A stretch of DNA of 64,000 bases from NCBI GenBank assembly GCA_016716405.1, contig JADJWK010000002.1, positions 1,320,766 to 1,384,765 of the forward strand, read 5' to 3'. Positions 8,648 to 16,950 of this stretch are shown piece by piece (within the stretch, counting starts at the first letter, position 1; every line of letters starts with the position of its first letter). The position numbers and the translations under genes were made by a program. The notes below the pieces were generated by a model. That model did not search any database and was not told the origin of the DNA. It worked only from the letters and a program-made list of their open reading frames with translations. The stretch comes from Candidatus Melainabacteria bacterium. Lineage in GTDB: Bacteria; Cyanobacteriota; Vampirovibrionia; Obscuribacterales; Obscuribacteraceae.

Positions 8648-9871
8648 TCAGTTGATCAGGGCGCGGGCGATGAGCATGCGCTGGATCTGATTCGTACCTT
8701 CGTAGATCTGGCCTGCCTTGGCGTCTCGGAAAATCCGCTCGACCAGAAGATTTGGCTCCAGCCCTTCCATTCCCAGGATCGAGAGGGCTTCGGTGGAGAC
8801 GCGCATGGCTGTATCGGTGGCGGTGATCTTCGCCATAGCGGCCAGAGTGACATCAGCCTGACCGGAGTCGACCGAAGCGGCAGCCTGATAGGTGAGAACC
8901 CTGGCAGTTTCCACTGCTATGGCTAGATCGCCTACGAGCACTGCCTGACCGTTGAGATTCTCGTCCATGCTGCCTTCGGTTACCCGGCGGCGTAATCCGG
9001 CAAGGAGAGCGTCCAGGGCTCCCTGCGCCCAGCCTGTTGCCTGGGCGGCGATGGTGATCCGGCCTTTGGCGAGACTCGAAAGAGCGACTTTCCTGCCCCA
9101 GCCGGGCTCGCCAAGAACATTCTCCACCGGCACACGGCAGTCGTTGAAGACCAGCTCGCAAGTGGAATAGCCCCGCATGCCCAGCATGTCGAATTTCTGC
9201 CCGATCTCGAAGCCGGGGAAATCCTTCTCGACGATGAAGGCGGTGATACCGGCGTCGCGTTTCTCCGGATCGAACTTGTCCGGGAAGGGTTTGTGCGGCT
9301 CGCCCATGACTTTGGCCATGACGATGAAATAGTCGGCGGAGGCACCACTGGTAATGAAAGTCTTGGCGCCATTCAGGACATAGGCGCTGCCGTCGAAACG
9401 AGCGCTGGTTTTGAGAGCGGCGGTGTCGGAGCCGGCGTCGGGCTCGGTGAGGCCGAAAGCAGCGAGGTAGCGTCCGTCGCTGGAGGGGATGAGATATTTC
9501 TTCTTCTGCTCTTCTGTTCCAAAGCGGTAAACAGGCTCCTGGCAGAGTACATGTACGCCCAGGGAGCTCATGATCGGTACGCAGCGCCGGGCGAATTCTT
9601 CGTTGACCAGGCAGAAGCTCACATAGTCGCCGCCGGTGCCACCATAATCCCGGGGAAATGGCAGGGCGCCGAAACCTTCTTGGCAAGCCTTCTCGAAGAG
9701 GTCGCGGCGGAACTTGTTGTCCCGGTCCGAAGCAATAGTGGCCTCGATGTCGATCCCGGCAGCAAAAACTACTGCTTTGCGGAGCCAATCCAGTTGCCCG
9801 GAACCAAACAGGGAGGCATGGTGGGCTTTGCTCATGGCTTTGGACTCTGGGTTCGACCTGGTTTTCAGCAT
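8648..9871 (-). CDS. Acyl-CoA dehydrogenase
   Basis: A 407-residue flavoprotein of the acyl-CoA dehydrogenase superfamily, catalysing alpha,beta-dehydrogenation of acyl-CoA thioesters with FAD. All three domains are visible. The helical N-terminus contains LPFPRDYGGTGGDY. The middle beta domain has LTEPDAGSDTAALKT and NGAKTFITSGASADYF. The C-terminal helical domain ends in IYEGTNQIQRMLIAR, where the Glu is the usual catalytic base. Length is slightly above the family's usual 380 because of the first 20 residues; a start at the internal Met (9835) is possible but has no better ribosome site. Substrate chain length cannot be assigned. The gene lies upstream of the membrane protein and prenyl synthase in the same direction. 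Confidence 0.92.
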   Translation of the reverse strand: MLKTRSNPESKAMSKAHHASLFGSGQLDWLRKAVVFAAGIDIEATIASDRDNKFRRDLFEKACQEGFGALPFPRDYGGTGGDYVSFCLVNEEFARRCVPIMSSLGVHVLCQEPVYRFGTEEQKKKYLIPSSDGRYLAAFGLTEPDAGSDTAALKTSARFDGSAYVLNGAKTFITSGASADYFIVMAKVMGEPHKPFPDKFDPEKRDAGITAFIVEKDFPGFEIGQKFDMLGMRGYSTCELVFNDCRVPVENVLGEPGWGRKVALSSLAKGRITIAAQATGWAQGALDALLAGLRRRVTEGSMDENLNGQAVLVGDLAIAVETARVLTYQAAASVDSGQADVTLAAMAKITATDTAMRVSTEALSILGMEGLEPNLLVERIFRDAKAGQIYEGTNQIQRMLIARALIN

Positions 9872-9990
9872 TAATCTATTTACCTGTTAGAGCCTATACT
9901 ATAGCAGGGTCGATTCGCTCAGGTGGAGCCCGGGATGGCGCGACGAAGACGGTCGGCAGGGGCGCGAGTGATGCAGGTCCGGGGACGGAA

Positions 9991-10110
9991 AGTCGGGAGT
10001 CTGCTAATCGGGAGTCTGTGAGTCGGGAGTCTGTGAGTCGGGAGTCTGTGAGTCGGGAGTCTGTGAGTCGGGAGTCTGTAAGTCGGGAGTCTGCGAGTCG
10101 GGAGTCTGTG
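9991..10110. repeat. 15-bp minisatellite, eight units, overlapping a gene start
   Basis: Eight direct units of AGTCGGGAGTCTGTG (with few variants) run from 9991 to 10110 and fade into degenerate copies. In the frame of the downstream LD-carboxypeptidase each unit encodes Ser-Arg-Glu-Ser-Val, and most carry a GTG codon preceded by GGGAG. Confidence 0.95.
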
Positions 10111-11106
10111 AGCCAGGAGATTGCCAGCCAGCAAATCATCAAGCCGCCGGTGATCTGCCGGGGTGACACTGTCGGCATCGTGGCGCCGTCCTCGCCCATC
10201 TTCGAAGAGGGCGACGTCGAATTCACCTTCGAGTGGCTCAAGCGGCTGGGCTTGAAATGGAAGATAGGCAAGAACACATTCAGGCGCTGGAGCGACCTGG
10301 CTGGTACCGATGAGGAGCGTCTGAGCGATTTCCACGCCATGTGGGCCGATCCTGAAGTGAAACTCATCCTCCCGATCCGGGGCGGCAACGGCAGTGTCCG
10401 GCTGCTTCCCCATCTTGACTTCGAGCTCATTGAGAAAAATCCGAAAGTGCTAATCGGCTATAGCGACATAACCGGTCTGCTCATCCCCATCCATCAGAAG
10501 ACCGGGCTTGTCACCATGCACGGCCCCACCGCCGGGTCTTTTTTCGAGAGCGAATATACCTATGAGAATTTTGTCAGGCTCCTGACCAGAACCGAACCCG
10601 GAGGCGAGGTGCCGGACCCGGAGCTGAAAGAGGACTGGAACCCTGACTACCCGCCCTACCGCATGGTGATCGCTCCCGGGCGCGGTCGCGGGCGGCTCAC
10701 CGGAGGCTGCCTCACCCTGATCCGGCAGTTGATGGGCACCGACTGGGAGATCGATACCCGGGGACGCCTGCTCTTCATCGAAGATGTCGGCGAAGAGCCC
10801 CACAGCATCGACCGGATGATCACCCAGCTCGAGCTGGCCGGCAAGCTCAAAAATATTGCCGGCCTGATTGTCGGCGAGTGCGTCTCCTGCCGCCCGGGCA
10901 ACAGTAAGCGCAATGTCCTCAGTCTCAACCAGAGCGTCGAGGCTATGCTCCGGGAAAAATTCGCAGGGGCGAGATATCCCGTCATCTACGGTATGCGGAT
11001 CGGGCATTCCGCCGACAAGTGCACCCTGCCACTGGGCGTGATGGCATCCCTTTCGGCTGGCGACGAGATGGTGGTGCTCAAACTGGAGGAGTCGGCGACG
11101 AGCTGA
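10018..11106 (+). CDS. LD-carboxypeptidase, peptidase family S66
   Basis: A protein of up to 362 residues whose S66 domain spans about residues 45-358. It cleaves the L-Lys/DAP-D-Ala bond of murein tetrapeptides in family members and helps recycle peptidoglycan. The Ser-Glu-His triad is readable: nucleophile Ser in RGGNGSVRLL, Glu in FIEDVGEEPHSIDR and His in IGHSADKCTLPLG. The domain starts near VICRGDTVGIVAPSSP. The N-terminus is a run of SRESV pentapeptides encoded by a 15-bp minisatellite; every unit offers a GTG preceded by GGGAG, so the true start is ambiguous and 10018 is only the first GTG in frame. No signal peptide is evident. It is followed directly by a second S66 gene. Confidence 0.85.
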   Translation: MSRESVSRESVSRESVSRESVSRESASRESVSQEIASQQIIKPPVICRGDTVGIVAPSSPIFEEGDVEFTFEWLKRLGLKWKIGKNTFRRWSDLAGTDEERLSDFHAMWADPEVKLILPIRGGNGSVRLLPHLDFELIEKNPKVLIGYSDITGLLIPIHQKTGLVTMHGPTAGSFFESEYTYENFVRLLTRTEPGGEVPDPELKEDWNPDYPPYRMVIAPGRGRGRLTGGCLTLIRQLMGTDWEIDTRGRLLFIEDVGEEPHSIDRMITQLELAGKLKNIAGLIVGECVSCRPGNSKRNVLSLNQSVEAMLREKFAGARYPVIYGMRIGHSADKCTLPLGVMASLSAGDEMVVLKLEESATS

Positions 11107-11115
11107 TTGGAAAAG

Positions 11116-12099
11116 ATGACCACCAGCCACGATAACAATCCAGCCGCCGGAAGCGCCATCAAAAAGCCGCGGGCTCTCGAGCCCGGAGACCGGGTGGCGC
11201 TCCTCTCACCGGCTTCGCGGCCGAAGAGCCTGGTGGAAGTGGCAAGGGCCCGGGCGCTTGTGGAGCAAATGGGCTTCGTGGCGGTGACAGGCGAGCACGC
11301 TCTTGCCACCCACGGCTATCTGGCCGGTAGCGACGCCGAACGGCTGGCGGACCTCAACGCCGCCATCGCCGACTCTTCGGTGCGTGCCATCATCTTCCTC
11401 ACCGGCGGCTACGGCAGCCTCAGGCTTCTGGAAAAAATAGACTACCGGGCTCTGGCTGCTGACCCCAAGATAGTTATCGGCGGCGACGAGACCACCTGCA
11501 TTCTTCTTGCCATGCGAAAGCTCGCCGGAATTGTCACGTTCTACGGTGCCAATCTCGACAGGGTGCGGAGCCCCGGCTCCATCGCCGAGCTCGAGAGGGT
11601 CCTCACAAGCGGGGAGGTCCTGCCCCCGGTGGCAGGCAATCACGATGTCACCGCCCCCCGATTCTGCTTCGCGCCGGTGGCCGGCCAGAAAGTCACAGGC
11701 GAGATCACCGGGGGCAATCTCTCGGCCCTCTGCTCTTTGATGGGGACTCGATACCAGGTCGAAACGGATGGTTGCATCGTCGCGCTCGCAGACAGGAACG
11801 AGCGCTATGACATTCTCGATCGCTGGTTCAGCAATCTTTATGTCAGCGGCCGGATGGAACGCTTCGCCGGCATCGCCTGTGGTGAGTTCGAAAACTGCGG
11901 ACCCCGGGACAGCCGCAACCTTCTTTCTCTCGAGGACATGTTCGCCGACAGGCTGGAGCGGCTCTCCCTGCCTTCCTGCTTCAACCTGCCCCTTGGTGAG
12001 GGGCCAGGATGCCGGATTCTTCCCATAGGCGTCAGGGCGAGCTTCGACGCCGGAGCCGGACGCATCGAGTTCGCCGAGCCGGCGCTTTCCAGCAATTGA
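11116..12099 (+). CDS. S66 LD-carboxypeptidase-like protein with degraded triad
   Basis: About 327 residues, clearly paralogous to the upstream S66 protein (ALEPGDRVALLSPAS, GGYGSLRLLEKIDYRALAADPKIVIGG, ITGGNLSALCSLMGT). The nucleophile-type Ser of GGYGS is kept. The Glu position reads ALADRNERYD in place of IEDVGEEPH, and the His position reads LGEGPGCRILPIG in place of IGHSADKCTLPLG. Two of three catalytic residues therefore seem lost, suggesting a pseudoenzyme or altered chemistry. The ATG at 11116 lies just after the upstream TGA (a TTG at 11107 is also in frame), so the pair is probably translated together and may form a heteromer. The TGA stop at 12097 begins a run of 17-bp tandem repeats. 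Confidence 0.85.
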   Translation: MTTSHDNNPAAGSAIKKPRALEPGDRVALLSPASRPKSLVEVARARALVEQMGFVAVTGEHALATHGYLAGSDAERLADLNAAIADSSVRAIIFLTGGYGSLRLLEKIDYRALAADPKIVIGGDETTCILLAMRKLAGIVTFYGANLDRVRSPGSIAELERVLTSGEVLPPVAGNHDVTAPRFCFAPVAGQKVTGEITGGNLSALCSLMGTRYQVETDGCIVALADRNERYDILDRWFSNLYVSGRMERFAGIACGEFENCGPRDSRNLLSLEDMFADRLERLSLPSCFNLPLGEGPGCRILPIGVRASFDAGAGRIEFAEPALSSN

Positions 12100-12171
12100 A
12101 ATACCTGGCTGTTTGACATACCCGGCCGTTTGAAATACCCGGCTGTTTGAAATACCCGGCCGTTTGAAATA
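12097..12171. repeat. 17-bp tandem repeat between convergent genes
   Basis: Four units of TGAAATACCCGGCYGTT start at 12097, 12114, 12131 and 12148, followed by a partial fifth. They fill the space between the stop of the S66 paralog and the stop of the hydrate-repair gene. The first TGA is the stop codon of the S66 gene. Confidence 0.9.
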
Positions 12172-14086
12172 TCAGCCGGCGTCGGCGTCCAGCAGATCGG
12201 CTTCGAGACCGCCGCGCTCGCCTTCTCTAACGCTTTCGAACGCCAGGGGGATGGCTCGCTCCAGGTCACCGGCTATGATACCGGCTTCGCCGATCTCCTG
12301 GGCGAGGATGTCGCCTGCCCGGCCGTGTATATAGGCGCCGGCCACGGCGGCCTGGAAGGGATCAACTTTCTGGGCCAGGAGACCGCCTATTATCCCGGAG
12401 AGGACATCGCCCGATCCGGCGGTGGCCATGCCGGCGTTGCCGGTGGGGTTTATATAGACTTCGCCTTCGGAGCTTGCTATGACGCTCATTGAGCCTTTGA
12501 GAAGGACGGTGCACCGGAATTTTTTCGCAGCGGCAAGAGCAGCCTTTATTCGATCCGCCTGGACTTCGGCGACGCTCTGCTCCAGAAGGCGGGCGAGCTC
12601 TCTGGGATGGGGAGTGAGAACGAACATCTGGGACGCCTCCCCCAGACCGCATTTCTTGAGGGCCAGGGCATTGAGCCCGTCGGCATCGACTATGCAGGGG
12701 ACGCTTATATGATCGACGAGTTTTGCCACCAGCTCGACGGTTTCGTCATTGGTGCTCAACCCCGGACCGAGGATGACCGCCTGGACGCGGTCGACTTCGT
12801 GCTTGAGAGTCTCGAAGGCCGCCAGGCTGAGGCTGCCGGCTTCGGTTTCGGGCATCGGTTTGTAGACAAGCTCTTGAGACGGCACCAGGGGCAGTAGCGA
12901 ACGTGCCACCGCCAGATAGCATAGACCGGCTCCGCTTTTCAGCGAGCTCAGACCGGCAAGCAGCGCCGCCCCGGTCATGCCCAGGCTGCCGGCGATGGTG
13001 AGAAGCCTGCCGAAAGTGCCTTTGTGGCTGTCCATCGGACGCATGGGCAGAATCTCACGCACGATATCGACGGTGGTGAGATTGATATCCGGTTCGCCAT
13101 TACGCGAATCGGGCAACTCGGGCAGCCCGATGTCCACGATCGAGATGGCGCCTTTTAGGGTGGTGCCCGGATGTGTGATCAGACCCGGTTTGAGATAGCC
13201 GAAAGTGACGGTTTCGTCGGCGCGCACGGCAGCACCGAGGACCTGACCGTTGTCCGAATCGATCCCTGACGGCACATCGATGGCGATCACCCGCTTGCCA
13301 CTGCGATTGATGCTTCTGATCACGCGTTTGTAGAAACCCTCGACCTGGCGATCGAGCCCGGTACCGAATATGGCATCGACAATCAGGGAGGCGCCCAGAA
13401 AAACTCCGTCAACCTCGGGATCGGAGGCGCTGAAGCCTTCCGAAAAACCTTCTGACAGGCTTTCCGACAAGCTTTCCGGCAGACTTACCGACAGACTTTC
13501 GGTGAAGCTGTCCTGACCTGAAGCCCCGCCTTTCTCATCGTGCATATCATCGAGGGGCAGGAAAGCCTCCTCGGTGAGGGCGGCGATATCGACACCCAGG
13601 GATTCCAGGATTGCCAGGTTGACATTGCTCTCTTTGCTGGCGAACTGCACGTCTATATCGTCGTCGTGAGAGCCCGGACTACTCGAACTCGAACCTGCAC
13701 TCGACCTTGCGCTCGAACTCGAACTTGCACTCGAATTCGAACTTCCACTCGAACTCGGACTTGCACTCGAACTCGTGCCGGCGCCGGCTCTCGCGCTTGC
13801 TCGGGCGGCAGTTCCCACCATCTGTCTGGTTGTGTGAATCACCCGCACCGAAACCGGGATGCCCCCAGAGAGCCAGGTACCTGGCAACCACAAGACCATC
13901 CCCGCCGTTATTGCCTTTGCCGCAGACCACCACCACCTGACCGGGACTTTCCTGCCAGAGGCGCAGGGTGCGAATGGCGGCGCCCCGTCCGGCAATCTCC
14001 ATGAGCACCTGACCCCAGTGCTCGCCGCAATTGGCGATCCAGTCCGATTCGAGGCTTCTTATCTGTGCTGTGGTCGGGATTCGCAT
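12172..14086 (-). CDS. nnr: Bifunctional NAD(P)H-hydrate epimerase / ADP-dependent dehydratase, one frameshift
   Basis: A metabolite-repair enzyme that epimerises and dehydrates damaged NADHX/NADPHX. The N-terminal YjeF epimerase part starts at 14086 (MRIPTTAQIRSLE) with VVCGKGNNGGDGLVVARYL. One base must be removed near 13858 (in the CATCCCGG stretch) to pass into the frame encoding VSVRVIHTT and the rest, giving about 637 residues. The dehydratase part has GTFGRLLTIAGSLGMTGAALLA, DADGLNAL, VLTPHPRELARLL and GNAGMATAGSGDVLSGIIGGLLAQ. The epimerase domain carries two odd low-complexity inserts: a Ser-rich run (13,680-13,800) and a repeated SLSESLSEGF run (13,430-13,510). Either the frameshift is a sequence error or this conserved enzyme is broken; intact similarity on both sides favours error. 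Confidence 0.85.
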
Positions 14087-14169
14087 AAGCCACTAGATTA
14101 GCAGAAACAGGGACGGGGGAGCCAGTACCCGGCGCAAGAGCAGGATATCCATGTTGCTCTCAGGCTCGA

Positions 14170-15114
14170 TCATTTACCGGCAGGTTTCTTCGGCGGTCTC
14201 ACTGTGGGCGGCTTGAAATAGAGGAAAGGCTTCACCGCCTTCTCGTAGTCTTTCGGACCGATCAGGTTGTGATAGAGGAGATACCAGTAATACTCTATAT
14301 ATTGACTTCTCCTGTCCCGGAAATCATAAATTCCCCAGAGTGGCACCACCATGGTCCGCTGGTCGATCCCGCGCTGGACTCTCAGTGTTTTGCTCTGTCC
14401 GCGATACCCGGTGAGGATGTGATAGATGTTCTTGATATCGGCTCCCGAGATCCTGCGCCCGTTCACTTCGACGATCTTGTCGCCGGGCCTGAGTCCGGCA
14501 TACTGAGCCGGACTGCCCCGCAGCACCTGGTAGACCTCCAGGGTTCCGGTGAAAGTAGCCACTACCAGCACTCCCAGGGTGCCGTGTTTCAAAAAGGCCT
14601 CGGCGATGAGAGATCGCTGTTTCTCCTCGTCGCTCTGGGCGGCGCCTTGCTCGAGCTCGACCTTGCCGGTGTCGCTCACTTTGCCCTCCAGGACTTTCTT
14701 CATCTGGTCGAGAGACGGAACGATAGCCTGGAGCGCCGGAGTCGGCCCGGACTTCGAGCTTACGTCGATGAAGCCCTGAAGCGGCTGGTCACCGTCTGCA
14801 CCGGCATCTCCCCCGCTGGCCCCCGGTCCGTCGGATGCGTCATCATCGCTGTCGCCGCCCTCAAAGTCGCAAGAAGCCGAGCGCGGCGCAATCATGTCGT
14901 ACTCGAAGAGCACACCACGTCTTTCCGAAGGGGCCAGGATATAGTGGCGAGGCTCGTTGTCGAAAATAGCCGATGAATCTTTCCGGTTATCACCGGCAGT
15001 CGAGACCGGCTCCGCCCGGGTCTGACCGGTCGCCATGAAATTCACAACGAGAGCTGAAAGAGCTGAAAAGTACAGCCGGAGCAGGCGAGAAAGAAGTGGC
15101 GATTTTTTCAGCAT
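14170..15114 (-). CDS. Secreted or membrane-anchored PDZ domain protein
   Basis: A 314-residue protein with an N-terminal signal-like hydrophobic segment (about residues 10-33, ending TGQTRA). A low-complexity acidic stretch (80-105) is followed by a PDZ domain at about 195-275: EVYQVLRGSPAQYAGLRPGDKIVEVNGRRISG is the typical carboxylate-binding and GD-turn region. No protease triad is present, so this is not a complete HtrA or Ctp enzyme; it could be a binding scaffold in the periplasm. The C-terminus is basic and Pro-rich (PPTVRPPKKPAGK). Downstream neighbour is the NADHX repair gene; no functional link is evident. Confidence 0.75.
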   Translation of the reverse strand: MLKKSPLLSRLLRLYFSALSALVVNFMATGQTRAEPVSTAGDNRKDSSAIFDNEPRHYILAPSERRGVLFEYDMIAPRSASCDFEGGDSDDDASDGPGASGGDAGADGDQPLQGFIDVSSKSGPTPALQAIVPSLDQMKKVLEGKVSDTGKVELEQGAAQSDEEKQRSLIAEAFLKHGTLGVLVVATFTGTLEVYQVLRGSPAQYAGLRPGDKIVEVNGRRISGADIKNIYHILTGYRGQSKTLRVQRGIDQRTMVVPLWGIYDFRDRRSQYIEYYWYLLYHNLIGPKDYEKAVKPFLYFKPPTVRPPKKPAGK

Positions 15115-15208
15115 CGACTATCAGTTTAGCCCATCGGCACGAATTATACAGATCCCTTTTATGGGCAAGCGGAGTACGAGGCACCGGAGGCAGTGGCGCC
15201 GATCAAGA

Positions 15209-15292
15209 GGCTCCAGAAACAGAGGCTCCGGAAATAGGCTCCGGAAATAGCGGCTCCGAAGACATCAGCTCCGAAGACATCAGCCAGCGCAC
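15209..15292. repeat. Short tandem repeats (GGCTCCGGAAATA and AGCTCCGAAGACATC)
   Basis: Repeated GGCTCCGGAAATA-type units run into two copies of AGCTCCGAAGACATC. They fill the gap between the 5' end of the PDZ gene and the 3' end of the ABC ATPase gene. No coding role was seen. Confidence 0.8.
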
Positions 15293-15318
15293 GCTCTTCT
15301 CCCGCATGCCCCAGCAAG

Positions 15319-16290
15319 TCAGGCTTTTTCGATGACAACACAGCGGACCTGATGCCCGGCGCTCTTCTCCTCCAGCTCGGGAATCTGAGCCAGGCAGCGG
15401 TCTTCTACAAGTGGGCACCGCCCGGCGAAGCGGCATCCGGCAGGCAGGGAGATCAAGCTCGGCGGCTGTCCCTCAATCGGCTGCAACCGGGTCGATCCCG
15501 GTCTCGGCACGGACTGAAGCAAGCCTACGGTATAGGGATGCTTCGGACCGGCGAAAAGCTCTTTCACCGAAGCCCTCTCCACTACCGAGCCGGCATACAT
15601 CACAGCCACGTAATCGCACATCTCGGCGACAACACCCAGGTCGTGGGTGATCAGGATAATCGACATGTTCTGCTCTTTCTGGATATCTCTAAGCAGGTCC
15701 AGGATCTGCGCCTGCACCGTGACATCGAGAGCCGTGGTGGGCTCGTCGGCGATGAGAAGCTGCGGATTGCAGGAGAGAGCCATGGCGATCATCACTCTCT
15801 GGCGCATGCCGCCGGAGAATTGATGAGGATAATCGTCGATTCTAGCCGCTGCCTGAGGTATGCGTACTTTCTCGAGAGCCTCGATGGCACGGGCTCTCGC
15901 TTGCTTCCGGTCGACTTTCTGATGGAGCTCGATCGCCTCGATGATCTGGTCGCCGACAGTGTAGACCGGATTCAGGGAGGTCATCGGATCCTGGGGAATG
16001 AGAGCGATCTTGTTTCCCCGGATCGATCGCATATTGGCTTCGCTCAAGGAGAGTAGATTCTGCCCGTCAAAAACAATCTCCCCGGAGACGATCTCCCCGG
16101 GAGGCGGAACCAGTCTTAAAATCGAGAGAGATGTGATGGATTTGCCGCAACCGGACTCGCCCACCACCCCGAGAACCTTCCCGGGCTCTACGGAAAGGCT
16201 GATGTTGTCGACTGCACGAGCCAGACCCAGCTCGGTATGAAATACGGTGGATAGTCCCTTGATCTCAAGCAGGCCCATACTTCGCAGCAC
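15319..16290 (-). CDS. Oligopeptide/dipeptide ABC transporter ATP-binding protein (OppD/DppD type)
   Basis: A 323-residue ABC ATPase that would power uptake of peptides or similar solutes. Walker A is GESGCGKS near residue 44, the signature LSGGMRQRV near 160, and Walker B LLIADEPTTALDV near 180, followed by ITHDLGVVAEMCD. The C-terminal oligopeptide/dipeptide extension is present with a Cys cluster (GCRFAGRCPLVEDRC), which in OppD/DppD relatives binds an iron-sulfur cluster. No permease, second ATPase or binding-protein gene is adjacent, so it must work with partners encoded elsewhere. Length is typical for the family. Confidence 0.92.
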   Translation of the reverse strand: MLRSMGLLEIKGLSTVFHTELGLARAVDNISLSVEPGKVLGVVGESGCGKSITSLSILRLVPPPGEIVSGEIVFDGQNLLSLSEANMRSIRGNKIALIPQDPMTSLNPVYTVGDQIIEAIELHQKVDRKQARARAIEALEKVRIPQAAARIDDYPHQFSGGMRQRVMIAMALSCNPQLLIADEPTTALDVTVQAQILDLLRDIQKEQNMSIILITHDLGVVAEMCDYVAVMYAGSVVERASVKELFAGPKHPYTVGLLQSVPRPGSTRLQPIEGQPPSLISLPAGCRFAGRCPLVEDRCLAQIPELEEKSAGHQVRCVVIEKA

Positions 16291-16411
16291 CAGCGGAAAC
16301 GCCTGCTATCATGTCAGAATCCCATTTGCCGGTCAATCTTCGACTTTCGGAACAAACAGGGTTCCCACAGAAGCCCGTGAGCTGCTTAAATAGTTTATAT
16401 GGGTAGGTGCA

Positions 16412-16771
16412 ATGTCCTCTGACACAACCAACAAGACGAAGGATATACAGGTCCTCCAGCTCCTGACCAATCTGGTCAATGAGACTGACAAACTCGTTCG
16501 TCTGGCCGACGACATAGACACCCACGCCACCACTCCCCAGGCCAAAGCCGCCTTCAATCTCATCGGTACAGAGGTTGACGGTATCCTGACGAGTCTCAAG
16601 ACGTCTCTGGGACCGCTTTACAGGCTGTATGAGCTCGACCCCGGAATGCGAAAGCTGGAAGAGTCGAGAAAGCACAATACGTCAACCCAGGCTGCCAATG
16701 ATGTGGTCGACGATGGCTATGACGAAGAGGCGCTCTGGGCTGACGTGAAAAGCGCCTCTACCGGCTCCTGA
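16412..16771 (+). CDS. Small acidic helical hypothetical protein
   Basis: A 119-residue protein with no recognised domain. It is predicted helical (QVLQLLTNLVNETDKLVRLADDID, then AAFNLIGTEVDGILTSLKTSLGPLYRL) and ends in an acidic tail. No signal or membrane segment is visible. It is transcribed divergently from the ABC ATPase gene, 121 bp away, with GTAGGTGCA upstream of the ATG. The base composition matches its core-genome neighbours. Function unknown. Confidence 0.55.
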   Translation: MSSDTTNKTKDIQVLQLLTNLVNETDKLVRLADDIDTHATTPQAKAAFNLIGTEVDGILTSLKTSLGPLYRLYELDPGMRKLEESRKHNTSTQAANDVVDDGYDEEALWADVKSASTGS

Positions 16772-16831
16772 TCGCATTCTCAAGGTCCGCGGGATTTTTT
16801 GCCGTCCCCGGGATGGGTCGAATTTGGAAGT

Positions 16832-16849
16832 TCAACCGATATCGGTTGA
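16832..16849. repeat. 18-bp palindrome, copy 3, intergenic
   Basis: TCAACCGATATCGGTTGA is flanked by TTTGGAAGT on the left and GGTTCTGAAAA on the right, again forming a longer imperfect palindrome. It lies between two convergent genes. Confidence 0.9.
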
Positions 16850-16950
16850 GGTTCTGAAAACAGGTAGTGGGCACGAGCTATATAAATGAATTGCCTCGAG
16901 CCGCTATGCGCGTCAAGGCTAGACGATTTTCCGGAACTGGAAAGAGACCA

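Noticed and set aside
8853..9788. 311-codon frame within the acyl-CoA dehydrogenase
   Set aside because: Alternative-frame shadow rich in Arg and Pro; the real frame holds all family motifs.
10018..10110. CRISPR-like reading of the 15-bp repeats
   Set aside because: Units are directly adjacent without spacers and encode a peptide repeat; no cas genes are present.
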